A stretch of DNA of 64,000 nt from Acanthochromis polyacanthus. Its lineage: Eukaryota; Chordata; Actinopteri; Pomacentridae. Shown here in pieces: positions 1 to 12,303 of this stretch (its first letter is position 1; each line of letters starts with the position of its first letter). The position numbers were made by a program, and so were the translations under genes. A model generated the notes under the pieces. The model did no database searches and had not been told where the DNA came from. It saw nothing but the letters and a program-made list of their open reading frames with translations. The stretch spans positions 16,441,962-16,505,961 of the forward strand of contig NC_067121.1 of the NCBI RefSeq assembly GCF_021347895.1, in the 5' to 3' direction.

Positions 1-84
1 TTGTAGGTGGACAAAGCGGCCATTCAGTCTAATACAGAGAGGCAAAAACTCAAGAATATATTTTTGCTTTTTGGGAAAATACGT

Positions 85-535
85 CTATCCATCTATTTTC
101 TTCCACTTATCCAGAGTTGTATCACGGTGGCAGCAGGCTAGGCAGGTAATTCCAGACTCATTCTTTTAGTTGCTGTGAGGGCTAGAACGTAGATTGACTT
201 GTAAATCTATAGCTTTGCGTTCATGGCTCAGCTCCCTCTTCACCACAAGAGTTTGGTACAAGACTTACATTAATGCGGACGCTGTACCACAGTCTCTCCA
301 TCTCACGCTCCATTTTCCCATCACTGATAAACAAGATAGATCACAAATACGTAAAGTCCTTTTCTTGTTGAAGCATCTCAGTCCCATCCCAGAGGGAGCA
401 ATCCACCAGTTTGTGATAGAGCACCATGGCCTCGACCTTAGAGATGCCAACTTTCATTTAAGCTGCTTCACACTCAGCTGCAGACTGCTCCAGTGTGTGC
501 TAAAGGTCACGGCCTGATGAAGGAAACAGTCATGT
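85..535 (-). pseudogene. Decayed LINE 3' coding fragment (RTE-like reverse transcriptase family)
   Basis: Read on the minus strand the stretch resembles the C-terminal coding part of a common fish LINE whose 3' end reads 'cggataagcggaag' plus a GGAT tail: the complement shows a cttccacttatccag end, then coding-like blocks (VKRELS- and GTASALM-like) broken by stops and frameshifts. No complete ORF survives. The assignment to the RTE group rests on recollection of the family, not on a search. Confidence 0.5.
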
Positions 536-841
536 CATCTACAAAGACACAACTCTGAAATGCCCAAAAAGGACACCCTTCCCACCCCAGTTGAACAGGT
601 GAAATAACTAAGTATTTGAAATGAGAATTAGGCCAGGTACAGGTGATGTCACATACTGCAAATAGTCTAATGTAATACTCATAGGTCTAGTCAAGTAGAG
701 TTGAAGGGTAGGAGAGTTTTCCAGAATAGCCAAAATGTCAGACACCATTCCTTTATAGTAAGAACAGACATCCATTTTAAAATAAATGATGAAAACAGCA
801 TCAGTTGCCAGTGCAGTTTCTGATTGAAATGTAAAAATGAC
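536..841. other. Unannotated AT-rich stretch
   Basis: No coding pattern or repeat that I recognise. It ends with the 5' copy of the SINE target-site duplication at 829-841. Confidence 0.5.
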
Positions 842-1201
842 CTCCGTCCATCCATCCATCCATCCTTCCATCATATATACACCGCTTAATACTTCTTACG
901 GTCGTGGGTGGGCTGGAGCCTATCCCAGCTGCCTTAAGGAGAAGGCAGGGGACACCCTGGACAGATCACCAGTCTATCACAGGGCTACACATAGAGACAA
1001 ACAATCACACTCACATTCACACCTATGGAAAATTTAGAGTTAACCTCAGCATGTTTTTGGACTGTGGGAGGAAGCTGGAGTACAAGGAGAAAGCCCATGC
1101 ATGCAAACTCCATGCAGAAAGATCCTGGAAAGGCTGGGACACAAACCTGAGATCTTCTAGCTTTCAAGGCAAAAGTGCTAACAACCAAGTCACTGTGCAG
1201 C
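842..1201 (-). repeat. tRNA-like SINE copy A with (GGATGGAT)n tail and 13-bp target-site duplication
   Basis: The minus strand runs from a tRNA-like head (complement of 1160-1201) to a GGATGGAT tail (complement of 845-866). It is flanked by a perfect 13-bp duplication, ATGTAAAAATGAC, at 829-841 and 1202-1214, showing insertion by target-primed reverse transcription. Same family as the copies at 3499, 4911, 31620 and 33425. Confidence 0.85.
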
Positions 1202-1214
1202 ATGTAAAAATGAC

Positions 1215-2454
1215 ATATGTAAGTCATATGTAAAACAGCTGGAGATAATAGTGCTCAAGCTCAGAGGTCTGGCTGACTAAACTAATATACTGCAAGTGTG
1301 TGAATGATACTGCTTGACAGAAAACTGCCACATATTTGTTGACATTCTGAAAAGCATGTATTAATGCTAATAAGCATGCTACATCTGATGCCCTCAGACA
1401 TCAACAACATTAACCAACATTTTGTTTTCCTCAATAGATCCCTTGATTATTTTTTCGGTAATCACTGTTTCACTACACTAATTGAGTTTAATTCATGTAT
1501 TCAAGTATTCCAGCTTCAATGCCTTCTATTTTCCCCCTCTCTCTCACTAGAACTACAGTGTGTCTGTTACTAGTATTTTAGTCCACTTGGTCTGCACTAC
1601 AGGGACTGACAGAGCTGGGCCACAGAAAGAGGAGCTGAGGGTGGAAACTGTTACAATTATGCTCATCTTTTCAGAGAATGTCTCAGTGAAAGACCCTCTT
1701 TGGGGGATTAGTAACCCCAGTATTTGAGCATCTTACCTTTTTAACAACCGATTTAATCACTTCCTCCCAAGGTTCAACACTCCTAAAAAGATACGAGCAG
1801 CTGATTTTTATTAACACAGAGAGCTTCCGTTAAAGGCCAATTAGAAGCCATGAATCAGCTGTGTGCTTGTAAGCGTGCATATGTGTGTGTCTGCTGTAAT
1901 TCATTTCTTGTAAACAAAATGAAACAAGGCTATTGAGAGTAGCTCATCATGAAATTATCCACATTAGCAGTATTATTTATTACAATAACATACGGGTAAG
2001 AGTAACAAGCTGTTGATCAGCTATGAAATGTTAGCTTGACATCAGCTGTTCACCCGTATCAATAAAATCTGGTACCTTGTTTTTCTGCATTTTTTCATGT
2101 GCTACATATGCATCACAAACTGTCCTCGAGTGACTTGAAGAGCTTAACATTCAAACCAGGACCCAAACTTTAAAAAAAAGAGTCTTTCTCAAGGTCAATG
2201 GCGCACTTACAACAAGCCTAATTGAGAATTTGATCTAGTCGCTCTAGGGGATGGACAAAGTGCTGCTGTGAATGTTAAAGACGAGCTATCAGGATTTGAC
2301 CAGAAGTAATCAAAATTCTGGCCTACTTTTAGGTCACTTCCTTCTTCACTACTAAAATGGGAAGTAGACAGGCATTTCTTGAACATTTATATGACATTTA
2401 ACTGCAAGATTCACATAAGCACAGTAAACACATAGAACTTGTGTAAATCAGCAG
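1215..2454. other. Unannotated stretch
   Basis: Mostly unique AT-rich sequence. No gene, RNA or repeat that I can support. Confidence 0.5.
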
Positions 2455-3470
2455 TTGCTGATGTGCATTTGTGAACAAAAGCTTACATACACTTGTAAAG
2501 TCAGTGCGTATCATGGCATTCTTGAGTTTCCAATGGCTTAATTTTCTCTGATGGAATCACTGAAACACGTGTCTTCTTCACACACAAAAAAAAGATAATG
2601 CACGGTTCTTTCATGGATTCAACAACAACAAAATAAATGACAAAAAACTGACAGGTTAAAAATATGTATACAGTAAGTTTTGGTGATGTAGAAAACTATG
2701 TTAGTCAAATGTATGTATTAGCATGATCTCTTAATATTTCATGAGTGATTCGGATTGATAATAGCTGCCAATTTAAATGTAGGCCATTTGATCTGACTCA
2801 GCCAAAATGGTACAGTTTGCTGGAACACTGGTGCCACAGTTCAAAGTGTTTTATATTGCCATGGGCTTAGAGACTGCCATGCAAGATAAAAGCTCTTCTT
2901 CTAGAAATTGCACCTTTAATGGCAAATTTTATATTGATCACATGGACAGCAAAAAGGTCTTCTGGATGGGGAATTATGTAATTGTTTGAAACAAAACTTC
3001 ACTTATTTGGCCACAATGACCTGCAAGATGTTTGGAGAAGAAGATGAAGCCTTTAACCCCAAGAACACCATACCTACTGTCAGACATGGCGGTGGCAGCA
3101 TTGGTTGAATTGGTGCTTTACTTTGTACTTTGATTAACTAAATGGAATAATGAGGAAAGAACTGTGTGTTCAAACAAGACAATGACCATACATCAACATC
3201 AAAAGAAAGAAAAAAATGGTTAAATCATGGTAGAATTAAGGATTTAAACTAGTCTCTCCAGTGTCCTGACTTTAACCCCATCAAGAATCTGTGCTGAAGA
3301 AACAAGTCTGTGTCAGAAATTCAACAACTTTTGTTAAACTGCACCAATTTTGTGAAGAGAAGGGTTAAATATACAACCAGAAGACTGCCAGAAGCTTGTA
3401 GATAGCTATCAAAAGCACCTAGTTGAAGTAAAAATGGCCAAGGGACAAAGCAGCACCGCTGTGTGTGTAT
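2455..3470 (+). pseudogene. Heavily decayed Tc1-like transposon
   Basis: Starts near a 'cttacatacact' end and carries transposase traces on the plus strand: a FGHN-like box, a NTIPTVRHGGGS-like block (about 3060-3105), a QDNDHT-like block at about 3177-3195 and an NPI-like block at about 3275. Stops and frameshifts are frequent, so this is an old inactive copy. Confidence 0.75.
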
Positions 3471-3498
3471 TTTTAACCCAGCAGATTTTGTCATATTA

Positions 3499-3833
3499 CC
3501 ATCCATGCTAATGCCACCACGTAATTCTCTGTAGGGTCATGGGGGGCTGGAGCCTGTACCAGCTGACTTAGGGTGAAGGCAGGGGAGACCCTGGACAGGT
3601 CACTGTCTATGACAGGGCTACATAGAGAGACACACAATCACACTCACTTTTACACCTATAGACAATTTAGAATCACCAAGTAACCTGAGCATGTTTTTGG
3701 ACAGTGGGAGGAAGCCGGATAACCCGGAGAAAATCCATGCATGCACAGGAAGAACATGCAAACTCCAAGCAGAGCAATCTCTGGGACACAAACCCAGGAC
3801 CTTTAAACTAAGGCTAACCACTGAACCACCATC
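3499..3833 (-). repeat. SINE copy B (minus), no clear duplication
   Basis: Same body as copy C: ccatcc at the left, then the gctggagcct, cacaatcacactcac and tttttggac blocks, ending at the ctaaccactgaacca head. About 335 bp; target-site duplications have been lost or were never clear. Confidence 0.8.
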
Positions 3834-4402
3834 AGTAAGTGATGTCACAGTGGAAACACTGGCCTGTTGAGGTATACATCTATGGCTGCAAACTAAATAT
3901 GAGCAGAGTGAGGTACACCAAAGTAATTCTGTTACAGATGGTCTACATTTACATGTTTGGAAAAAGAAAGGTATAAAGGCAAAGCATAAGAAAGGACAGT
4001 TTATGTTTATAAAATGAGCGCTAATTTGTGCACTTTCAAGACTTTGCATTGTAAAACAAAGGTGACAGGGACTGGACATGGTGGTACTTTATGCTCGTGT
4101 CATCATGTTCTCAGGAAGACAAAGGTAATATACTGATGTTAAGTAAGGAATGTTTACCATGTTCCCCAAATTAGTTTAGTGTGTTAACATGGTTGTGCAG
4201 GCTAATGAGCAACACTAGGCACAGTTGAGATGGATGGCAATAGTTATGCAGGTATATAGTCATAAATCATGTTGGACATGCAAATAATAAATTTAATTTG
4301 TAAAGAGGTAGAAAAGACTATGAAGTTGTTACAATTAAATCTGAGGGGAGCATGAATGTCTGTACCACATTTCATGGCAATCCATCAGTATATGTTTAGA
4401 CA
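3834..4402. other. Unannotated stretch
   Basis: Unique AT-rich sequence with no supported feature. Confidence 0.5.
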
Positions 4403-4625
4403 TTTGCCATCGAGCGGTCGGGCAGCACCTGAAGAAGCTGGAGTTCCAGGTGACAGAGCAGAAGGACCTGTATGCTCTGCTGCACTGGAAACTCAACAGA
4501 TACAAGAGTGAGAGGATCATGGGAAGTTTGTTGCTGCAGCCGGACATACAGGCTGAAAACACTGATCTGTAGCTGGAGGAGTTTCCGAAGCAGCTCAAAT
4601 AGAAATACTATAAAAAAAAAGTGAA
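4403..4625 (+). pseudogene. Coding-like fragment of unknown protein with A-rich end (possible retrocopy remnant)
   Basis: One plus-strand frame reads HLKKLEFQVTEQKDLYALLH and on through RYKSERIMG, an alpha-helical, charged, coiled-coil-like sequence of higher GC than its surroundings. It is open for about 55 codons, meets a stop at 4570-4572 and another at about 4600, and ends beside a run of A at 4611-4620. I do not recognise the parent protein. The A-rich end suggests a processed retrocopy, but a chance ORF or TE-derived fragment is possible. Confidence 0.35.
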
Positions 4626-4897
4626 AGTGATGATCTCAGAGATGGAATAAAGATGTTTTAGATACAGTATAGCTCTACTAGGATCCAGTATTTCATATCA
4701 TATCTATTACTTGTTGTTGATTTTGTAATTTTCTTCACAGTTTCCCAATTAGAAATGTCCCAGATCTACCTTCTTCCTCTTGGATCCATGCCAAGAATTA
4801 CAGATAATTCATCTAACAGATTAGATTAGTCTAAACAAAAGTGATGAACTGACTAACCAGACAACAGAATATCACTGTCAACCCAGATCAGGCCACT
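4626..4897. other. Unannotated stretch
   Basis: No feature supported; it ends at the left target-site duplication of SINE copy C. Confidence 0.5.
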
Positions 4898-4910
4898 AGA
4901 AGCTAAATAT

Positions 4911-5238
4911 CCATCCATTCTCTATACACCGCTTTATCCTCATTAGGGTTGCGGGGGGGCAGGGGACACCCTGGACAGGTCGCCAGTCTGTCGCAGGGCT
5001 ACATATACAGACACACAATCACACTCACATTCACACCTACGGGCAATTTAGAGTTATCAGTTAACCTCAGCATATTTTTGGACTGTGGGAGAAAGCCGGA
5101 GTACCCGGAGAAAACCCACGCATGCACAGGGAGAACATGCAAACTCCATGCAGAAAGATCCTGGGAAAGCCGGGACGCGAACCAGGGATCTTCTTGCTGC
5201 AAGGCGAAAGTGCTAACCACTACATCACTGTGCAGCCC
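4911..5238 (-). repeat. Full-length tRNA-like SINE copy C with perfect 13-bp duplication
   Basis: 328 bp, the best-preserved copy. It is flanked by AGAAGCTAAATAT at 4898-4910 and 5239-5251. On the minus strand it begins GGGCTGCACAGTG, contains an A-box-like TAGTGGTTAGCAC and a B-box-like GGTTCGCGTCCC (consensus GGTTCGANTCC), then the body, and ends in a GGATGG tail. The layout is that of a tRNA-derived SINE transcribed by RNA polymerase III. Confidence 0.88.
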
Positions 5239-5251
5239 AGAAGCTAAATAT

Positions 5252-8200
5252 GTGATGCCATATTGATGATAAATATTACTTATAAACAACTATTTATAAC
5301 TACAGAAAGGTATCTAGAGAAGTTCTTTAAGTAAAATAGGGATGTAAGCAATCACATTTGTAACTTCTTTTATATTTAAGAACACAATGAAAAGCAGAAA
5401 TAATGCAAAGCAAATAGAGAAGCTCATTCTTCAAAATGTTGTTTTAGAGCCAGTGTCAGCAAGAATTCACTTACAGAAGTATACTTCAATTATAAAAGCT
5501 CTTAGTGAAAGGCAGTTTGCTTTTAGGTAAACAAACACATAGCAGAAAATACTGTTGCTGTACTCTGATTAAACGCAGACAGCGTTGAATCTTTTATTGC
5601 AGCTTCAAAATAAACTTGTGTTGTGAGTGGCTTTGATGTAAATTTGCCGTTTCAACCACTGGTGGCTTATTTGACAGGCAGCAGTCACACTGAGATGAAA
5701 AACAGCCCAAAGTTTAGCAGGAGAAATGTGCCTCCCTTCTACAAGTTGGCAGAGTGGTAATGATTAGCTCTCTAGCAGTCGCCTCCTAAGGCAAGTGATT
5801 ACGACATGCTCTGCAAACTATGACACCTCTTACCTGGAGCCCAAACAAAGAGAGCATCCCAAAAATATTTCTAGAGTGCTGCTGAGAAGAGTCTGAGCTG
5901 GAATGCTGTTTTTATCCTCTCACTGCAAGAGTTGGAGTTTATTATTCAGGCTGAGAACTTGGGGGGAAATTGGTTTTGCTAATCAAAATTACTTCCTGTG
6001 AAAACAAATGAACTGTAAATGCTAGAAACAAAGAGTGGCATACCTGTTCTTTTTTTTTTTTTTTTTAGATGTTCAAGTTGGAGGAGAGCTTTGAATACGA
6101 ATCATTTTTCTCAATGTTTTGCTTTTTTTTCCCTCCCCTGACCCGGGTTGTGAGAAACGCTGAGCCTCTATGAGAGGACTAACCAGAAATGGAGGAACAC
6201 TTCAATGTCGCCCTTTCCTCTTCTCTTCCACGAGTGATTATACAATTGATTTTTTTTTCTCCCACCAGTGGTTCCTGCTATAGCAGCTGTAATAACAATT
6301 TATCTTGGCTCCTTGTTCCATTACAGGAGAGCTGTAGAGAAACCAGAGGAAAAGTGTTGTGTTTTATGATTTATGGAGGCTATTTGACCTGTGCTTATTA
6401 GAGGGATCTGCTGAACGTGATGCAGACTTAGGTAATAGACTACAGGCTTTGTTCTGCGATGGCAGTGTGCACAAGATGGAATGGGTGTCCCCGATGATTG
6501 AAAAACAAACGTGAACAATGATGTTTAAATATATATCAGTTTTGCTGTCACTTTTCCCCTCTTGCTTAGAGCTGGGTGGTTAATCAATTTTTTTTCTGTT
6601 CATTGTGATTTCGACTTGTTGCGAGACCGGGTTGTGCAATTACAAAAACAAGATGATCAAGGTAAAACAATTATTGTGCTGCATTCTATTTTGCAATACG
6701 CTCTCATTTTGTCCTCTGCTGTAAACCAAGCATCCCCTTTCCTTCACAGCGCTGTGCTTTCATGCCTCCCAAAGAGCCCAAAACTTGCTCCCTGCAGGGC
6801 GGTGGCGTGTTTCATTCATCTCAAGATGAGATGATGGAAAGAGAATCTATGGTCAACAACATCAACTCAGCTTTTTGGAAACAAGGAATGAGACAAGTGT
6901 GTTTTTGTTTATTAAAGTTGAGGATTTTGCCATGAACAAGCAGTCCTACTCTATATGTTGGTGCTTCATTTTAACTAATTAAAAGTCAATAAGACAACTC
7001 GCAGCTTAATATCTTAATATGTTTTACCGCACAGTAAACTCATTCATTGGGATGAATGGAGCCAACTGTATGAGTTAGAAGTGAGATCTTTATGTGCTCC
7101 TACCTGGTCCTGGTTTTTATATAGTGATCCTCAGGGAAGGTGCCATGGCTCTTGGCGGCCCTTGGTTGTTCCTCACTGATTGGCATTTATAGAACCGTTT
7201 AAGCACAGTAACTAGCCCCTGCCTCCCTCTGCTGAATCCAGGCCCCTCTCCTGGGGATAGTGATAATATTTAACTGCTGACCTTATCTTCTCTCCCCCCG
7301 ACATCTCCTCTCCACCAGTAATGGGTAGCATGGTAATGTTCCGACATAGCCCTACATGCAGCATGCTAATCCATCTGTAGCCTGGCTGATTAAAGATGAA
7401 TATCGGAGGTAAACACAGGCATGCCCCAGGCAGCTTCACTGGTGCCTACATCTTCACAGAATCATGTAAACGGTTCCACTCTAGCCAGCAAATAATATGA
7501 TAAATCTCAGAGTGAGATGAATAAATCAAATGTCCCCACTGATAGCTAACAAGTAAACCACCAACTTTGTATGTCTCCCCTCTCGAAAGAAACTCTTGCT
7601 CATCCACAGCAACCTAAAAAAAAATGTTTATTATTAATACATCACTTTTTAAAAATCTAATTTACCACCAAACCTATTGATTGTTGGCTAAAATAAATAA
7701 AGAGCTCAAAAAGCAAAATATTGTAGATAGAATTACACGGTACAACAGGACATATGATTGTAGATAGCTGATGTTTGAGGAATGACATGTCTAATGGGAA
7801 AGCATAATAAATAAAGTTTTGTTAAATGAACAAAAATACATATTTGTTAAAAAAAATGAAAGAAAACAGTAAATAGTTTTCTCATTGATTCCATTGTAAC
7901 ATATATTATCATTATAAAAACTGACCAATTCATTACAGGTAAAAGCAAAGCATTACATTTATTGTTAAATGTTATGATTCTATTTTTGAATAGTGTTTTA
8001 CAAATGAGTTGTGTATGCTTTGTATATTTATCACTAAGGGTTATTTGGCTGCAATAAAAGTGCAAATGTTTCCAGTAGAACAACAGTACCCAAAGGCAGA
8101 ATAAAAGCTGCTTTTGCTACATTCCATTAGATTTTCATGTTGCTATGGACTCAAATTTCCTTTTGATTTGAATATCTTAAATATCTGCACTTTCTCCAGA

Positions 8201-9171
8201 GAAGTGTATACAGATTTCTCTTTGTTTGTGCACACACATAATTAATGAATTTGGTCCCGTGTATATTAAAATGCTCTTCAATTATTCTAGCACTCAGCTG
8301 AAAACTCATTGAGCATTCCCGCTTTCAGTAGATAAACTCCAATAAGCCTTTTATATAATTTGATGCTTTTTAGAGAAGTGCTACGTCTTTGTCTGGAAAA
8401 TATTGCGTTTACTCCACAGCATCCATAGGTTTCTTTACAAGCTGTCTGCTTCTGCTGAAAAAGAGAAAATATGTGTGGCTTTCAACTGATCAATAGTGGA
8501 CCGCCTGAGAGTTGTGCCCTTTCTCTGTAGGCAGAGTTGTCACCATTAGCTCGATGAGGAGCACGAAGTTGTAAAAAAATGCTAATGTTGTTAGACAAGC
8601 TGTATAAAAGGGCTTTTAAAACAAGACTAAAAAGCTGAAAGCAGAACAACCTAGTGAAAGTGATGCCTTACTTGGCTTTATAAATATCATCAGAAGCAAT
8701 CATTATCTCTGCAGAGCCAGCAGGGAGAGCACAGTGCTCTGCATCATATCATGTGTAGCTCTCGTCTCAGACAAGCCACGGGGCGGCTAGACAGGAGAAC
8801 CACTGTCTTACTCAGGTAGACTACTAATGAAGCTGGGGAGTTTTTGCCATTACCCATATGACTAGTTCCTCCTCATGCGATCTTCCTCAAAAACCAAACA
8901 TAATACTTTGCACTGCAGAAACGAGACATCTCTCATATGTAAGTAACACAAAGAAAGGAAATGGAAAGAGACTAAATCTGAGAGGCAAAGGGATTGTGCA
9001 ATTATCAGTGCTCCTAATTTCATTAAAACAATCACAATTTCTGTAACGTATGTAAGTAAGTAAATGTAAAATACACCATAGGCAGAACTTAGGCTAAATA
9101 AATAAAAGTGTGCCTGCATAAATAATATCTCTGCAAGACATTTCCTCTTGAAATGAAACCTCTTTTTGTCA
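5252..9171. other. Long gene-free stretch, candidate conserved non-coding sequence
   Basis: About 3.9 kb without recognisable transposons or coding pattern apart from a poly-T run near 6050-6066. Several sub-blocks (about 5550-6030, 6180-6500, 8280-8860) are of balanced composition, repeat-free and rich in TAAT-type homeodomain cores. Whether they are conserved cannot be judged here. Confidence 0.4.
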
Positions 9172-9176
9172 CGGGA

Positions 9177-9637
9177 CGTGTGGAATTCAGAACCCAAATG
9201 AGATTACGCGGAGGAGTCGGAAGACAGGTGGAAACAGAATTTATTGCACAAAATAATGACAATTTAACTATGGCCAGCACTCTCTAGCAGGAAACAGGGA
9301 AGAGTTAGGCTCCAGGGGAGCAGCAATCTGGCGGGCCCACACCGACGGAAGGGGTCCACGTCCCACCTCTGAAAGCATGGCTGCTGCTGGTGGTGGCAGG
9401 GTCTCACTGAACTTGTCACGTCCCGGTGTCTCTTCCACGACTGAGGCAGTACAATCCCACATCCCTTGCCGTGTTAAGCCGGTCTTTTTAGCCTAATGAA
9501 ATGAGTCGCAGGTGTGAAGCTCTCACAGCTGCACCTAATCCGCTGGTCAGCAGCTGCAGACAGCCTCACAGACTGGAGACAATCCGGCAGGGGAGCGGAT
9601 GACCAGAAGGGGGCGGGGCTAGACCAGACCCGTGACA
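9177..9637 (-). mobile_element. Solo LTR with TG...CA ends and 5-bp duplication
   Basis: 461 bp bounded by TGTCACGGG and CCCGTGACA, flanked by CTTTT on both sides (9172-9176, 9638-9642). TG/CA ends plus a 5-bp duplication are the hallmark of an LTR. A polyadenylation signal (TTTATT at 9240-9245, AATAAA on the minus strand) gives the orientation. No internal retrotransposon coding region is present, so it is a solo LTR left by recombination. The Gypsy group is likely but not shown. Confidence 0.7.
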
Positions 9638-9642
9638 CTTTT

Positions 9643-10491
9643 TCTCTACTGAGTTGTGCAAATATTCTGTCAAGAGTAATTTTTTACTCATCTTACATTC
9701 AAGGGCAAAACATTTTTACTGACAGGCACAGATGCTACACTTTGGGAAATCTTCCAAGTGAGCATGTTTTCAAAGGCTCTTCACCACCAGTTACCTTTTT
9801 TTGTTTTGTTTTGTTTGTGTTTAAATTAAAATTAATTGATTTCAGTGGAACAATAATCTGAATTCTTTTTGTTGGTGGTGTTAGGTACTCATGTGCATAA
9901 TCCATGACTTACCTGAATTGTGTCATTGTTGTTTTTTAGAAGTAATAAATGGCTGACCCAAACTCATCACCAGAGAACCTAAACCAAGTCTTGCAGCAGG
10001 AAGGCCAATAAAATGTTGGGTATGGGGGGATGTAAAATCCAGTTGTTGTTGATTTTTAAATCCTTCAGTATAGTATTCAGTATAAAGTGGACACATTGAC
10101 TTGATCATCTGAAACAATATGGAAGCATCTGCTGTCAACAAAGATATTCAGTATGATCTAACGGTCATTGTTAACGTGGACCACATGCAGGTGTTCATGA
10201 ACTGAGTAAAGCTGACTCATTCATCATTTTTTTAATGCTCCTTTATCCCAAACAAGACAGTGAAAATGTTTTTAATAGTTTTTTTTCCAGACAAAAGAAC
10301 AGGACGTACTGTGTTTAATTTCATTTTTATTCCATGGATACTGCACACTATCAGTATTAGAAGGTAAATGTGCCAGAATTGTCATATTTCTTTCCATTAG
10401 CCTTTCTTCAGAATGTTACACCGGCCCTACCAGCAACCATGAAGAGTCTCACATTGCACATTATACAATATGATTATGTATATATATATGC
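9643..10491. other. Unannotated stretch
   Basis: AT-rich sequence with a (TTTTG)n-like run near 9798-9812; nothing else supported. Confidence 0.5.
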
Positions 10492-10929
10492 TACCCTTCA
10501 AAAATTTGGGGTCACCCAGACAATTTCATGTTTTCCAAGAAAACTCACACTTTTATTCATGTGCTGACATAATTGCACAAGGGTTTTCTAATCATCAATC
10601 AGCCTTTCAACACCATTAGCTAACGCAATGTAGAATTAGAACACAGGAGTGATGGTTGCTGGAAATGGGCCACTGTACCGCTGTGTAGATATTCCATTAA
10701 AAAATTTCCAGCTAGAATAGTCATTTACCACATTAATTTGTCATTCATTTAATGTTATCATCATTGAAAAAAATGTCATGATACGTGGGGGTGTGTGAAC
10801 CCAAAGTGAGAGCACTCAGAACAGGCGGCACGCAGATCGAAAATAAACAGATTTTATTCACAAAATAATGCTTTTCTTTCAAAAATAAGAACATTTCTAA
10901 GTGATCCCAAACTTTTGAACAGTCGTGTA
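10492..10929. mobile_element. Tc1-type MITE interrupted by a small LTR-like fragment
   Basis: Inverted ends: left TACCCTTCAAAAATTTGGGG, right complementary (ccc aaa ctt ttg aac agt cgt gta). The body matches a very common fish MITE whose intact ends read TACACTACCGTTCAAAAG. A segment at about 10774-10867 does not belong to it and resembles the start of the solo LTR at 9177. Confidence 0.75.
10774..10867 (-). mobile_element. LTR-like fragment nested in the MITE
   Basis: Begins TGTCATGATACGTG, like TGTCACGGGACGTG at 9177, shares the gaacccaaa block and ends in tttattcacaaaataat, matching tttattgcacaaaataat in the solo LTR. It breaks the MITE between its poly-A block and 'tgcttttctttc'. Only one LTR end is present, so the copy is partial. 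Confidence 0.5.
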
Positions 10930-11800
10930 AATGCAGCATTTCACTCACAGGCATGCGAAGACCACAATATTAGAAAGCTTTCCTTTGCTGCTGAAGCTAT
11001 ACTTCTTTGTTCTTTAAGAGATATATTTTCTCTGAATTTGTCCCATCCCAGTCCAGACCCAATCACTTCAACTTCTGGTGGTGGCAGATTCTACAACATT
11101 AATGTTTTCCAAAGAGAGTGACTTTTTGGTTTGGGATGTTAGTACAGTCATGTTACTGATAGTCTTAATGGTCGAGTATCTGTATGGGCAGAAACCTAAA
11201 GTTTGCATTTCAAGAGGCACACAAATTGTTTATCAGCCAAGCAAACGCTGCTACGTATTTTGACTTTGGCCCTCTGTGCGTCAGTCAACACTCTCACATG
11301 TGACTGCAGGATTTTGATTATTATTTAAATGTTAGAAGATTCTCATCGCTGTGAGCTTTGACAGTCTGAACATTTGCCGGCACCCTGTCTGTACCCACAT
11401 GTAGCAACACATCACTCAGTGTGCTGCTGACACTTTGGTCTTTTGGTGGTTAAAATACAAATTGTCACAAGTTCTGTTGGTGGGAATCAGTGTTAACTTC
11501 TACTGCTTGAGAACAATAGAAACTCTACAGCACAAAGTTGTTAACGAACAGTTGATTGAAAGCTTTATGTGGTTTGTTGAAAGACATGTCCTGTCTGTCA
11601 AGGCATGTGTGGTGTATACTTCTTCGCTAGAAGACCTGTGGTGTAGGTTCAGTGGATCACACACGCCCTGTCTTCATAGGCAAATGCCACTAGCAGTAAT
11701 GCTTTTGGCATTTCATTACAAATATGGTCAAGACAGTTTGTTTATGTCAGTCCTTTGCACAAATGTGATGAATTGTGCTAGGAATAAACTTGGTAGTGTC
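10930..11800. other. Unannotated stretch
   Basis: Unique sequence without a gene. A 136-codon open frame at 11435-11845 shows no recognisable domain and runs into the decayed transposon that follows. Confidence 0.45.
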
Positions 11801-12303
11801 GTGACTCATTGCAATGCTGCTATGAAGTATGAGTGGATGCAGTAAAACTGCTTATTTACAGTGTTAAACTGTTCATGCAAAAAGGAAATTCGGGAAACTA
11901 GCTTTCCATTCTGATTTTTACTGTTATAAGTTTTCCTCCATATTTGGCTGCATCGATCCGTGTCCCTGCCACCTCCACAGGACGATGCTAGTGATGAGCT
12001 GTGCAGCAATTTTTGTCTCACAAGACCAGAGTGTTTTTCTCTTCACACTTTTAGAGTCCTCAAAATGCCAGTTGGCAAGCTCCAAGCAGCCTGTCATGTG
12101 CCTTTTACTCAAGAGTGACTTCCATCCAGCCGTGCTGCTATTACATACAGATTGATGGAGTGCAGTTGAAATGGTCAGCCTTCTGGCAAATTCTTAGATC
12201 TCTGCAGAGGATTTCTGAAGCTCGGAAGCTAGAGTGACGGTTGGGTTCTTGGCCATTTCCCTAGCCAATGGCCTTTTTCCCCAGTTTTTCAGATTGTCTA
12301 GAT

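Noticed and set aside
11435..11845. 136-codon open frame
   Set aside because: No domain, signal or family pattern; it runs into a decayed Tc1 element and has no splice context.
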